A stretch of 23,637 nucleotides of DNA from a virus. The notes under the pieces are model-generated. The model made no database searches. It was not told where the DNA came from and saw nothing but the letters and a program-made list of their open reading frames with translations. The position numbers were made by a program, and so were the translations under genes. Below, in pieces: positions 17,558-23,637 of this stretch (positions are counted from its first letter, which is position 1; each line of letters begins with the position of its first letter). The DNA is taken from positions 1 through 23,637 of IMG/VR virus record IMGVR_UViG_3300023301_000104, one strand, 5' to 3'.

Positions 17558-18104
17558 CGTCGTCTACAATTTCTGCATCGATGATATCTCCATCATCACC
17601 AGATTCAATAGCAAGCTTAGCGCCTTCAATTGCTGGTTGAGCGTTTCGTTCGAGCTCGGGGACCTCAGCATACTTAATATCCAACGCACTCTCATCAACA
17701 GTGACAAAGATGGACTTCAAATATGCCTTTACTCCAGACTTCCCGTTGACAGACCAGTTGTAAGGGCGGATGATTAGGTCTACTCCAGCAATATCGACCC
17801 AGTCAAGAAGCTCTGCTTCATCCTCATCCAATTCAGTCTTTCCTCTAGAAGTGATGAGAACAAGCTTTGGGGGGCGACCCTTGAAACCCACTGCAACCTG
17901 AACATATGGTGTTGGGGTGTCACCTTCTTCACGAGCCTTCAAATACTTGATGTTCCAGCTGTCTGCTGCCATTTCTTCTGCTGGCTTATCATCAAGAATA
18001 ACGCAGAAATTTCTCTGTCCCTCAGCGTTATACATGCCTTCTCGACCGGCAAAGTTTCGAAAAACTACATTGGCGTCTTCGATGATGAGATTTTCGCTAG
18101 CCAT
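17550..18104 (-). CDS. SSB-like phage protein (184 aa)
   Basis: 184 residues. The N-terminal two thirds look like the phage ssDNA-binding fold: ENLIIEDANVVFRNFAGREG, RNFCVILDDKPAEEMA, YVQVAVGFKGRPPKLVLI and IAGVDLIIRPYNWSVNGKSG, where the pattern G-x-Y-x2-x-x-x-R-F-x-V-x-L-D and RPY.W....G is typical of actinophage proteins annotated as single-strand binding. The end is strongly acidic (SGDDGDIIDAEIVDDDE), as in SSB tails that recruit partners. It sits upstream of small replication-region genes and downstream of the polymerase, consistent with coating ssDNA at the fork. Confidence 0.72.
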   Translation of the reverse strand: MASENLIIEDANVVFRNFAGREGMYNAEGQRNFCVILDDKPAEEMAADSWNIKYLKAREEGDTPTPYVQVAVGFKGRPPKLVLITSRGKTELDEDEAELLDWVDIAGVDLIIRPYNWSVNGKSGVKAYLKSIFVTVDESALDIKYAEVPELERNAQPAIEGAKLAIESGDDGDIIDAEIVDDDE

Positions 18105-18105
18105 A

Positions 18106-18348
18106 TCAGACGCCCAACTCTAGAGGCGCAGTTTTAGCTACAGACTTGTGCGCCCACATACTGGCGTTCTCTAGCTCAGTAAACATGACTGATTTTTCTC
18201 TGCCATCTGGAAGAATCTCATCTAGAAAACCAGCAAGGCTTGAGAAGTGAGCACGCAACTGAATATGCTTCGGGAGAGTTGCTTCATCACCTTCCAAGGT
18301 TGCCTTGTGGTGACCAAAACGGTTCTCGATTTCCTCGTGTCCAATCAT
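18106..18348 (-). CDS. Acb2-family (anti-CBASS cyclic-nucleotide sponge) candidate
   Basis: 80 residues. The segment HIQLRAHFSSLAGFLDEILP then DGREKSVMFTELENASMWAH, KSVAK (about 28-72) matches the Acb2/T4 Vs.4 family pattern (LR..F..LA..ld..lPdgREkSLALTkLEeAsmWANkaIA). The N-terminal NRFGHHKATLEGDEAT fits the RF.YH...... start of phage homologues. Characterised Acb2 forms a hexamer that binds cyclic di- and trinucleotides and so blocks CBASS-type immunity. TxLExA-x2-WA is the most conserved block; here TELENASMWAH carries Asn for Glu and His for Asn. The ATG overlaps the upstream stop. It lies one base upstream of the SSB-like gene. Confidence 0.78.
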   Translation of the reverse strand: MIGHEEIENRFGHHKATLEGDEATLPKHIQLRAHFSSLAGFLDEILPDGREKSVMFTELENASMWAHKSVAKTAPLELGV

Positions 18349-18494
18349 TCTTGTGTCTCCATTCTATCTTTCATAATGCGAGCAAAAGCCACAAAGTTTT
18401 CGTTGTAGCTCTTAAGCACGCTTGACATTTCCTTAAGACTTTTGTTTAACGCGTTAACCGACTTCGTTAGCTCAACTGCTTCTCGCTTATCCAT
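18345..18494 (-). CDS. Helical small protein, unknown (49 aa)
   Basis: 49 residues forming one long charged amphipathic helix: MDKREAVELTKSVNALNKSL, then KEMSSVLKSYNENF. Hydrophobic residues recur every three to four positions, suggesting a coiled-coil dimer. Its TGA overlaps the ATG of the Acb2-like gene (ATGA), so translation of the two is coupled. The ribosome site is weak (GAAAG). Possible partner or regulator of the Acb2-like protein; no family recognised. Confidence 0.7.
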   Translation of the reverse strand: MDKREAVELTKSVNALNKSLKEMSSVLKSYNENFVAFARIMKDRMETQE

Positions 18495-18499
18495 GGCTT

Positions 18500-19000
18500 T
18501 CAAATATCCCGAGCAGCGGTGTTGATCTTTTCACGAAGGGTTTCAACAGTGTCGTCTTGGACTGCTTTGTTTGACACCTTACGATAGTGATCGACATATG
18601 TTTCATGTTTGTCACCGTTGTGTGTAATCTCATAGTAGCTGGTATCATCCCAAGCGTCGCTACTAAGTAGAGCCTTCCAGTTACCAAGAGTCTTGCTAAA
18701 CCAGACAACGTAAATGTCGTCGACGGTTAAATCTTTGAAAAGTGATTCGTTCGAATCGACATCCCAATCTTGTAACTTATGTTGCTCAACCACAAGAATC
18801 TTTGCTTTAAGTAAAAGGTCCATTGGTATCTCCTCTAAATTGTCGTAAATATGGGTTTGGTTTCGAAGAAACTCTTGTTCTGCTTTATCTAAACGATGAG
18901 TATAGTACATAGACACGAAGCCAAAAACTATAACCACAAATATGATTGATGCTGTAGCTAGCCAACGAGTTTCATTTCTAGCGTCAACGTACGGGCTCAT
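18500..19000 (-). CDS. Membrane-anchored DUF6275-like protein (fusion with internal start)
   Basis: 166 residues from ATG at 19000 (17-base overlap with the previous gene); a longer reading to 19045 is less likely. The N-terminal part has a transmembrane helix (WLATASIIFVVIVFGFVSMY, about 13-32) and a charged helix. The C-terminal part (from residue 60) reads LLLKAKILVVEQHKL, VDDIYVVWFSKTLGNWKALL, ITHNGDKHETYVDHYRK, the pattern of DUF6275 phage proteins, which usually stand alone. Directly at that junction is a strong AGAGGAG site six bases before an in-frame ATG (18823). So the ORF may encode two products, or two genes have fused. DUF6275 has no known activity. Confidence 0.75.
   Translation of the reverse strand: MSPYVDARNETRWLATASIIFVVIVFGFVSMYYTHRLDKAEQEFLRNQTHIYDNLEEIPMDLLLKAKILVVEQHKLQDWDVDSNESLFKDLTVDDIYVVWFSKTLGNWKALLSSDAWDDTSYYEITHNGDKHETYVDHYRKVSNKAVQDDTVETLREKINTAARDI
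18823..18836 (-). promoter_or_regulatory. In-frame internal ribosome site and start
   Basis: On the mRNA AGAGGAG, six bases, ATG. The ATG begins MDLLLKAKIL, the expected first residues of a stand-alone DUF6275 protein. It is in the same frame as the longer gene with no stop between, so an independent 107-residue product is likely made as well. Confidence 0.65.
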
Positions 19001-19250
19001 AGGCAGTTTCAAAATAGATAGAACCATGAACCTCAAACCTTCCATTTGTTACTTCAACTACATAGTCCCCCTCTCCTGCTCTTCGTCCACCTAGGCGAGT
19101 TGGGGCGTTTAATGATAGGAAAATCTTCGAGTTATCAAAAGGGTCGTGTTCTTCGATAACAACTCCTTGACACCACTCTGCGATCTCGGAAACGTTCTCT
19201 TGGGTTACCTGCCTGGCCTCAACTTCTGAAACTCGATGACTGTACTTCAT
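18984..19250 (-). CDS. AEWC-family protein (88 aa)
   Basis: Starts at ATG 19250 (MKYSHRVSEVEARQV), where the upstream stop overlaps as ATGA; the longer reading from 19259 is rejected. It contains VTQENVSEIAEWCQGVVIEE, then GEGDYVVEVTNGRFEVHGSI and FETAYEPV, matching residues 30-120 of the 240-codon protein at 16001-16723. The single Cys in AEWC, the GD[FY]V strand and the final F..[TF]..[YV] are shared. Such proteins are frequent in actinophages; function unknown. Confidence 0.75.
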   Translation of the reverse strand: MKYSHRVSEVEARQVTQENVSEIAEWCQGVVIEEHDPFDNSKIFLSLNAPTRLGGRRAGEGDYVVEVTNGRFEVHGSIYFETAYEPVR

Positions 19251-19357
19251 TCCAAGCACTCCCCTTCTTGACGATGCTTAGGTATGTAAAACTCCTCACT
19301 AAAGAAACTAATGAAAATATCCATGGATGATTGTGGGTCGGTATTAATATGCTTCAT
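19247..19357 (-). CDS. 36-residue protein, unknown
   Basis: ATG at 19357 has AGGAG six bases upstream, one of the better sites in the window. The protein reads MKHINTDPQSSMDIFISFFS, EEFYIPKHRQEGECLE: a Phe-rich core between polar ends. Its TGA overlaps the ATG of the AEWC gene. It is the first gene after the terminator that follows the polymerase gene. Real by context, function unknown. Confidence 0.68.
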   Translation of the reverse strand: MKHINTDPQSSMDIFISFFSEEFYIPKHRQEGECLE

Positions 19358-19374
19358 TCTTTGCTCCTAAATAT

Positions 19375-19417
19375 AAAAACCTCGGGAGGCGGGACCTACG
19401 ATAAGCAAGCCCCGCCC
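19375..19417 (-). terminator. Terminator-like hairpin after the polymerase gene
   Basis: On the mRNA GGCGGG (19416-19411) pairs with CCCGCC (19393-19388), followed after a short CCT/AGG hairpin by UUUUUAU. It lies about ten bases after the polymerase stop. The distance between the main stem and the U-run is longer than usual, so termination may be partial. Confidence 0.5.
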
Positions 19418-19427
19418 ATCCAATGAT

Positions 19428-22400
19428 CTATTTGACGAATTCTTCAAAGTCCCCAAACTTGTTGATCGTATTAACTGCTTCACTTGCAATATGTTCGAAG
19501 TAGTTGATGTCGATCTTACCATCATCGTCTTTATACAACGACTTAGCCTGTGTGGCTTCCATCCAGAAATATCCCTTAGTTCCAGCGACGGCATACTGCT
19601 TGTCGTCTTTAACTCGCAATAGGATTCCGCCACCACCGCCTTCAACGATAGGCACAAAACGACCTGTCCTACCAACGAACTCTGGTCCCTCAGCCAGATA
19701 CATCGGTCGATTAACACCATCGAAGTCTAAGTACATAGATCCCTGTGTAACTTGCTTGGTCTCACAGAGGTCGTCAAAGGTAATTTCTTCTCCGGTAAAC
19801 AGAGTCTTGTAAATATAGGGATGCTGGAACTCTGGCCCAACTGCGGTCCACTTATCGCCCTCTCGAGCAACATAAACTGCCTTATTGACTAAGCAAAACT
19901 TATCGAACGTGTTCTCATGTTCAAAGTCGTATCCATACTTGGCTCCAAAGTCTGAAATATCCTTGATTTGCTTTTTGGATGCGTTTGCGACCTTAATCGA
20001 GTCGGTCTTTATGTGGATCACTTGCAGACCCAGTGCTTCTTGAACATAATGTTTAAGGTCGATCATAAAGAGAGCGCCACGCTTAGCACAAATGTTATCT
20101 ACGTTACGAACATCTCGGAATGGATTTTCGAACTTAGCACTAGTGAGGCCATACACAATGTTGATTACAATCTTTAGAGCGTATGAGAGGTCTTGTGCTT
20201 CGGCTTCGTCTCCAAGATAAGGTTCGAGTTTGCCGCCAAGAAGTGTCTTTGCCAAGGCGTAGTCTCCACGCTTAATAGCGATTCTAGCTTCCTTAAGTGC
20301 TGCAAACTTTGGCGTGAAGTCGCCGAACATATTGAGCACCTCAATCGTTGTTGGGTGCATCGAAGCGATGTCCAATACGGCGACGTTCTCATATATCCCA
20401 GGTTCCGAGTATACGTAGCCACCCTCACTAGGATCTTCGCCACGGTAGAGCGACTTTCCAAGGTCAAACTCATAACCAGGAAACTCCTTTCTTAGATCGG
20501 TGTATACGAAACTGTCTTGCGGCTTTCGTTCATTTCCAAATATGATCTTTGCAGTGTGATTCTGAGTTGTGTCGTTTAAGGTTAACCCACTTAACTCAGA
20601 GAGGATTTGCCTAGCTACGAAGTCTTGTTTTCTAGAATCAAAGACAACCTCGGTGGAGGTGACGTCGCTTACACAATACTCAACAATTCTTGGAATGTCT
20701 TCCTTGTTGACGGGCTCATCCCAAGGCAAATCCATCTCAACGTGAGGTAAACCCAAGTCAATCTGATACTTCTTAAGGCCCTGTTTCTTTGATGTGAAGT
20801 CGTAAATATCGGCATAAGACAAGCTGTAGGCTGTTCGGAACAACCCATTCTTGTCGTTATTGATGATCTTGCTACTCAACTTATAAATCTGTTCGTTGCT
20901 GTATCCCATAGATGCGGCATACAGAATATGATTATCGTAACGACGGTTATTGAACCCAACCAACTTGAATCTGAATAGAGATTCTATCTCTTGTGCTGTG
21001 GGGTTGATCATTCTAACAACGGTGTCGCTACCTTGATACTTCCAGCAAACAACAAACAAATTTGGATATACTTCAACATCATAAAAGACGATTCGTTCGT
21101 CCTTAGCCTGCGGGGCAACGTGTTCGGCTTCCCAATCGTCAGGGCCCTTAGCCGATGGTTTAAGAATATCCGATCCTTGAAATCTCATTCTTTGAACAGT
21201 CTTTAGTGAGACCATCGCCTGATTGCTACTATTATTTGCGAACGCGGTGATAGGGCCCCGCATGTCTGTGATATCATAGGCCATTCCAGAATCATAAGCA
21301 TCCTGGAGGATTTTTTGAATGAAATCAATAGACGACTTCGTTCCCGGATGAATTTCTTTTTTCAAGTTACGAGTAACCATGGATCTAAGTCCAGCTTCAC
21401 TCTTAATTTGATTTTCACTAAGCATTTTTTTCTCCTTAAGAGGCAACCCTCCGTTTAGATCCGCGACCGGAACATTGTTGCATTTCGTAAGTTTTCTGCG
21501 TAGAGAACTTCCTCCAGTGAAAACTTTGACTTCGATTCCATCGCTGTAAATTGGATTAAGTTGAGTGGAATCTCCAATGTAGGTGTAGTGGAGGTGGACT
21601 CCGGCCCCACTTTTGCTGAACTCTGCGTATGTTGCTGGCCATTGACTCGCTGCTTCAAGGTTTCTCTCAGCCGACTTGACGCCGTTTTCATCCTTAAGGT
21701 CGAAGTCAATGACAATATGTTCAACAGGCACTTGTACAAAGTGAACCATAGAAGTATCAATTTTTGATAAGGTCGACTTAACAAGATCCCACGCCCTTTT
21801 CGGTGTGTCGACTTTGCTGGCAAGTTGAGCCAGATTCGTCCCAAACTCGGCGTCAAATATAGATTCTGTTTCGTCCATGACGAGCGAAAACGTAGTGTCG
21901 TTCTTAGACGCCGTCTTAAATTTGTTGGCGTTGAAGCCCGAATAATAGCTTCTGAGAACAACACCGTCGATGGTGGTTCGATCTTTAAACTCGTCAAAGT
22001 AGTTTCTGAGTTCTTCTCGGACTTTGTATTGCGGAAGAACGCGATCAATGCCAGTATCAGCACAAAACTCTTTATACAGAATATACGCTTGACGAAGCGT
22101 CGTGCTGTTTTGTTCCTTGAATACGTCATAGCTTGCCTCAATATAGTTGAAGAAAACATCTGTCTGAAGCATCATCTCGAGTGGGCGATATGCATTGTAA
22201 TAATTCTTACCCATACTTCTATATGTCTCTAGACAATGCTGTGCAATCGCACCTAGCTCAAAGTCAATCTGATTCATCAAAGCGGCATAGTGCTTCGCTG
22301 GTAGTTTAACTCCAGTGGGGTGTACGTCGATAAGGCGCCGAATGATACCGGATTTAGCATCCGAGATTTTTACCGGTTGGTTTGTTCCCATTAGTAAAAA

Positions 22401-23204
22401 AGCATTTACTTTAGAGGTATAGCTCGGCTTATACTTTTCATTCATGGTCATCTCCTCGTGAGAGATGATAGAATTCAACTTAGTATTATCTTCGATCTTA
22501 GAAAGATCACCATCATGCTGAAGAGCGACAAGGGGGTTATTCTTGAAAGCCTCAGTTGCGAAAGCGTTTCCATTCGCACCCAAAGCTTTTGCTTCGAACG
22601 ATGTGGTGTACCCCTCGAATAGATTTTGAATAATGTTGAGAATAGTTGACTTTCCGGTCCCAGCCGGGCCGTACAGAACGAGAAACTTCTGAATCTTCTT
22701 CGAATCCCCGGACACAATCGCGCCAATGGCCCACTCTAACTTCTCCCTTTCTTCCACAGAATATAGTGTACCAACAAGTTCATCCCACGCACTGTGATCA
22801 CCAGCAACAAGAGAATATGGAAGTCGACGACTGACAAAATCGCCTTTTTTAACTTCACTGTTAGCAAAAGTTAAATGCTCATCGAGTTGATGGCTATTGT
22901 CGCTAATATTTTGCATGTATTTTCGGAATTGACTCCAAGCATTTGTGCTGAATGAGCGCATGTCTTTTATTTGGTATGTTATACCTTTTGCTTTTCCTTC
23001 ATCAGAATATGCGCGCAGTTCTTCGTCGACAAGACGTTGAACATCATACTCGTCCTGAGACCAAACACTATTTGCCTCGTCCCAAATAGCATAGAATCCT
23101 CGTCCTCGAACCATGAGATCTTTTGATCGTCCGACTCTAAAATCTGGAAATAACTCTAGAGTTCCACTTTTCGTTTCCCTCGTGCAAATTTGATAGAAAT
23201 CCAT
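19428..23204 (-). CDS. SF3 helicase - AEP primase-like - exonuclease - family B-like DNA polymerase
   Basis: 1258 residues from ATG at 23204 (a TTG three bases earlier is in frame). Numbers below count from that TTG. Residues 120-330 form an SF3 helicase: Walker A YGPAGTGKST (179-188), Walker B-like ALQHDGD, sensor MGTNQP (273-278) and IIRR arginines (288-291). Residues 485-590 look like an archaeo-eukaryotic primase domain: IVIDFDLKD (D501, D503), SGAGVHLHY (533-541) and IEVKVF (E559). Residues 705-860 form the proofreading exonuclease: FYDVEVYP (D710, E712), FNNRRYDNHIL (N754, D758) and YCVSDVTSTE (Y844, D848). The polymerase follows with motif A LDIASMHP (D946), motif B KIVINIVYG and motif C HIKTDS (D1069). 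The order helicase-primase-polymerase in one chain is unusual. An internal ribosome site at 21425 could yield a separate polymerase. Confidence 0.9.
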   Translation of the reverse strand: MDFYQICTRETKSGTLELFPDFRVGRSKDLMVRGRGFYAIWDEANSVWSQDEYDVQRLVDEELRAYSDEGKAKGITYQIKDMRSFSTNAWSQFRKYMQNISDNSHQLDEHLTFANSEVKKGDFVSRRLPYSLVAGDHSAWDELVGTLYSVEEREKLEWAIGAIVSGDSKKIQKFLVLYGPAGTGKSTILNIIQNLFEGYTTSFEAKALGANGNAFATEAFKNNPLVALQHDGDLSKIEDNTKLNSIISHEEMTMNEKYKPSYTSKVNAFLLMGTNQPVKISDAKSGIIRRLIDVHPTGVKLPAKHYAALMNQIDFELGAIAQHCLETYRSMGKNYYNAYRPLEMMLQTDVFFNYIEASYDVFKEQNSTTLRQAYILYKEFCADTGIDRVLPQYKVREELRNYFDEFKDRTTIDGVVLRSYYSGFNANKFKTASKNDTTFSLVMDETESIFDAEFGTNLAQLASKVDTPKRAWDLVKSTLSKIDTSMVHFVQVPVEHIVIDFDLKDENGVKSAERNLEAASQWPATYAEFSKSGAGVHLHYTYIGDSTQLNPIYSDGIEVKVFTGGSSLRRKLTKCNNVPVADLNGGLPLKEKKMLSENQIKSEAGLRSMVTRNLKKEIHPGTKSSIDFIQKILQDAYDSGMAYDITDMRGPITAFANNSSNQAMVSLKTVQRMRFQGSDILKPSAKGPDDWEAEHVAPQAKDERIVFYDVEVYPNLFVVCWKYQGSDTVVRMINPTAQEIESLFRFKLVGFNNRRYDNHILYAASMGYSNEQIYKLSSKIINNDKNGLFRTAYSLSYADIYDFTSKKQGLKKYQIDLGLPHVEMDLPWDEPVNKEDIPRIVEYCVSDVTSTEVVFDSRKQDFVARQILSELSGLTLNDTTQNHTAKIIFGNERKPQDSFVYTDLRKEFPGYEFDLGKSLYRGEDPSEGGYVYSEPGIYENVAVLDIASMHPTTIEVLNMFGDFTPKFAALKEARIAIKRGDYALAKTLLGGKLEPYLGDEAEAQDLSYALKIVINIVYGLTSAKFENPFRDVRNVDNICAKRGALFMIDLKHYVQEALGLQVIHIKTDSIKVANASKKQIKDISDFGAKYGYDFEHENTFDKFCLVNKAVYVAREGDKWTAVGPEFQHPYIYKTLFTGEEITFDDLCETKQVTQGSMYLDFDGVNRPMYLAEGPEFVGRTGRFVPIVEGGGGGILLRVKDDKQYAVAGTKGYFWMEATQAKSLYKDDDGKIDINYFEHIASEAVNTINKFGDFEEFVK
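21423..21438 (-). promoter_or_regulatory. In-frame internal ribosome site before polymerase half
   Basis: On the mRNA AAGGAGAAAAAA precedes ATG (21425) in the reading frame of the large gene, at residue 595. The ATG would start MLSENQIKSEAG, giving a 665-residue protein with the full exonuclease and polymerase, while the helicase-primase half ends naturally just before. It marks the likely old gene border or a second translation start. Confidence 0.65.
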
Positions 23205-23637
23205 CAACCCTCCTCTCGTTCAATAACATAACTAGCAAGTTGATACCAGAGCTCGACCTTCCTCTGATCTTCGCCAGCATAGTCCAATGGAAACAAACCA
23301 CCAAGTCCATCTTTTTTGTACCTTCTATTCAAAAGACGATCTATTGCTTTGTTAATATAGTCTTGATTGTCGTACTCTTTGTCGTTGTAATGAGTCAGCT
23401 CAAGATTTTCAAGTAAGTGCCAAAACCACCATCGTGTCTCACCCTCAGCTTCGAAAGAGAGACGACGAGATAGAGCAACGAGCATCTCAAGAACAGAGCA
23501 TTCGAGATCTCTCCAATCCGGATCAACTTCAAATATGCTCTCGTCAAGAAAGAATTCCTTCCTTAACTCTTTCCCATCTTCTGCTCGATTGTCGTCGTTC
23601 GGAACAAACCAGACAAACTCTGTTGTATAGAGCTGCC
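23204..23637 (-). CDS. Conserved phage protein, partial (5' end outside window)
   Basis: The frame stays open to the window edge, so the N-terminus is missing; 143 residues are visible. It begins QLYTTEFVWFVPNDDNRAED, continues VDPDWRDLECSVLEMLVALS, RRLSFEAEGETRWWFWHLLE, and ends in GGLFPLDYAGEDQRKVELWY, QLASYVIEREEG. This wording belongs to a conserved but uncharacterised phage family (TEFVWF.PNDDNR; LSRRL.FEA.GE...WFWHLLENL; GGLFPL...DQRKVE.WYQ). Its stop overlaps the start of the large replication gene (TGATG). A replication-region role is inferred from this link only. Confidence 0.85.
   Translation of the reverse strand, partial: QLYTTEFVWFVPNDDNRAEDGKELRKEFFLDESIFEVDPDWRDLECSVLEMLVALSRRLSFEAEGETRWWFWHLLENLELTHYNDKEYDNQDYINKAIDRLLNRRYKKDGLGGLFPLDYAGEDQRKVELWYQLASYVIEREEG

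Noticed and set aside
21455-22159. 234-codon frame within the large replication gene
   Set aside because: Different frame over a region with conserved primase-like and helicase motifs; composition (Arg, Ser, Thr, Leu rich) is typical of a shadow frame.
1-23637. CRISPR array, insertion sequence, integrase or structural phage genes
   Set aside because: I found no regularly spaced repeats, no transposase or recombinase motifs and no head, tail or lysis genes in any frame.

Overview
The window looks like part of a tailed double-stranded DNA phage genome, or of a prophage-like element derived from one. Every convincing gene lies on the minus strand, so the window reads from right (upstream) to left (downstream). 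Genes are short and tightly packed, with many ATGA or TAATG overlaps, and there are three phage-type tRNA genes. I see no capsid, tail, portal, terminase, lysis or integrase gene, so this is the replication, nucleotide-processing and accessory part of the genome. Strong AGGAG-type ribosome binding sites and TATAAT boxes indicate a bacterial host. A DUF3039-type protein and several families I associate with actinobacteriophages suggest an actinobacterial host, but that is an inference and the DNA is fairly AT-rich for that group.

Layout from upstream to downstream. (1) 23.6-19.4 kb: a conserved phage protein cut by the window edge, then one very large replication protein that joins an SF3 helicase, an archaeo-eukaryotic primase-like domain and a 3'-5' exonuclease plus family B-like DNA polymerase. 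(2) 19.4-15.2 kb: a coupled operon with two paralogous 'AEWC' proteins, a membrane/DUF6275 protein, a clear Acb2-family anti-CBASS candidate, an SSB-like protein, conserved phage unknowns and a 31-residue membrane peptide. (3) 15.2-13.2 kb: tRNA-Met and tRNA-Lys, with structured, mostly non-coding DNA and micro-ORFs between genes. (4) 13.2-7.1 kb: an accessory region with an RNA ligase, a secreted SGNH hydrolase, zinc-binding and membrane micro-proteins, an unusual tRNA with a UAA anticodon, and six separate one-gene transcription cassettes. (5) 7.1-0 kb: small unknowns, an SF2 helicase, an HNH homing endonuclease, two PD-(D/E)XK nucleases and an 879-residue protein carrying the DFDGD metal-binding motif of two-barrel RNA polymerases.

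How the parts may work together: the helicase-primase-polymerase, SSB-like protein, SF2 helicase and nucleases form a DNA replication and recombination set. The RNA polymerase-like protein could transcribe part of the genome. The RNA ligase, the tRNAs and the Acb2-like protein are plausible counter-defence tools against tRNA-cleaving and cyclic-nucleotide-signalling immunity.

The most striking pattern is in 7.9-12.3 kb. Six unrelated small genes (48-78 codons) each have the same promoter-like element in front (TCGYA, 14 bases, TATAAT, then GACCCCTACG and a GGA-type RBS) and the same family of hairpin terminator behind (arm ACTAAATACC with an AACAA-type loop on the mRNA and compensating changes in the other arm). 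These cassettes are interleaved with ordinary polycistronic genes and look like a repeated regulatory module that carries different cargo. A second theme is the in-frame internal Shine-Dalgarno plus ATG found inside two long ORFs, suggesting recent gene fusions or two products from one gene.
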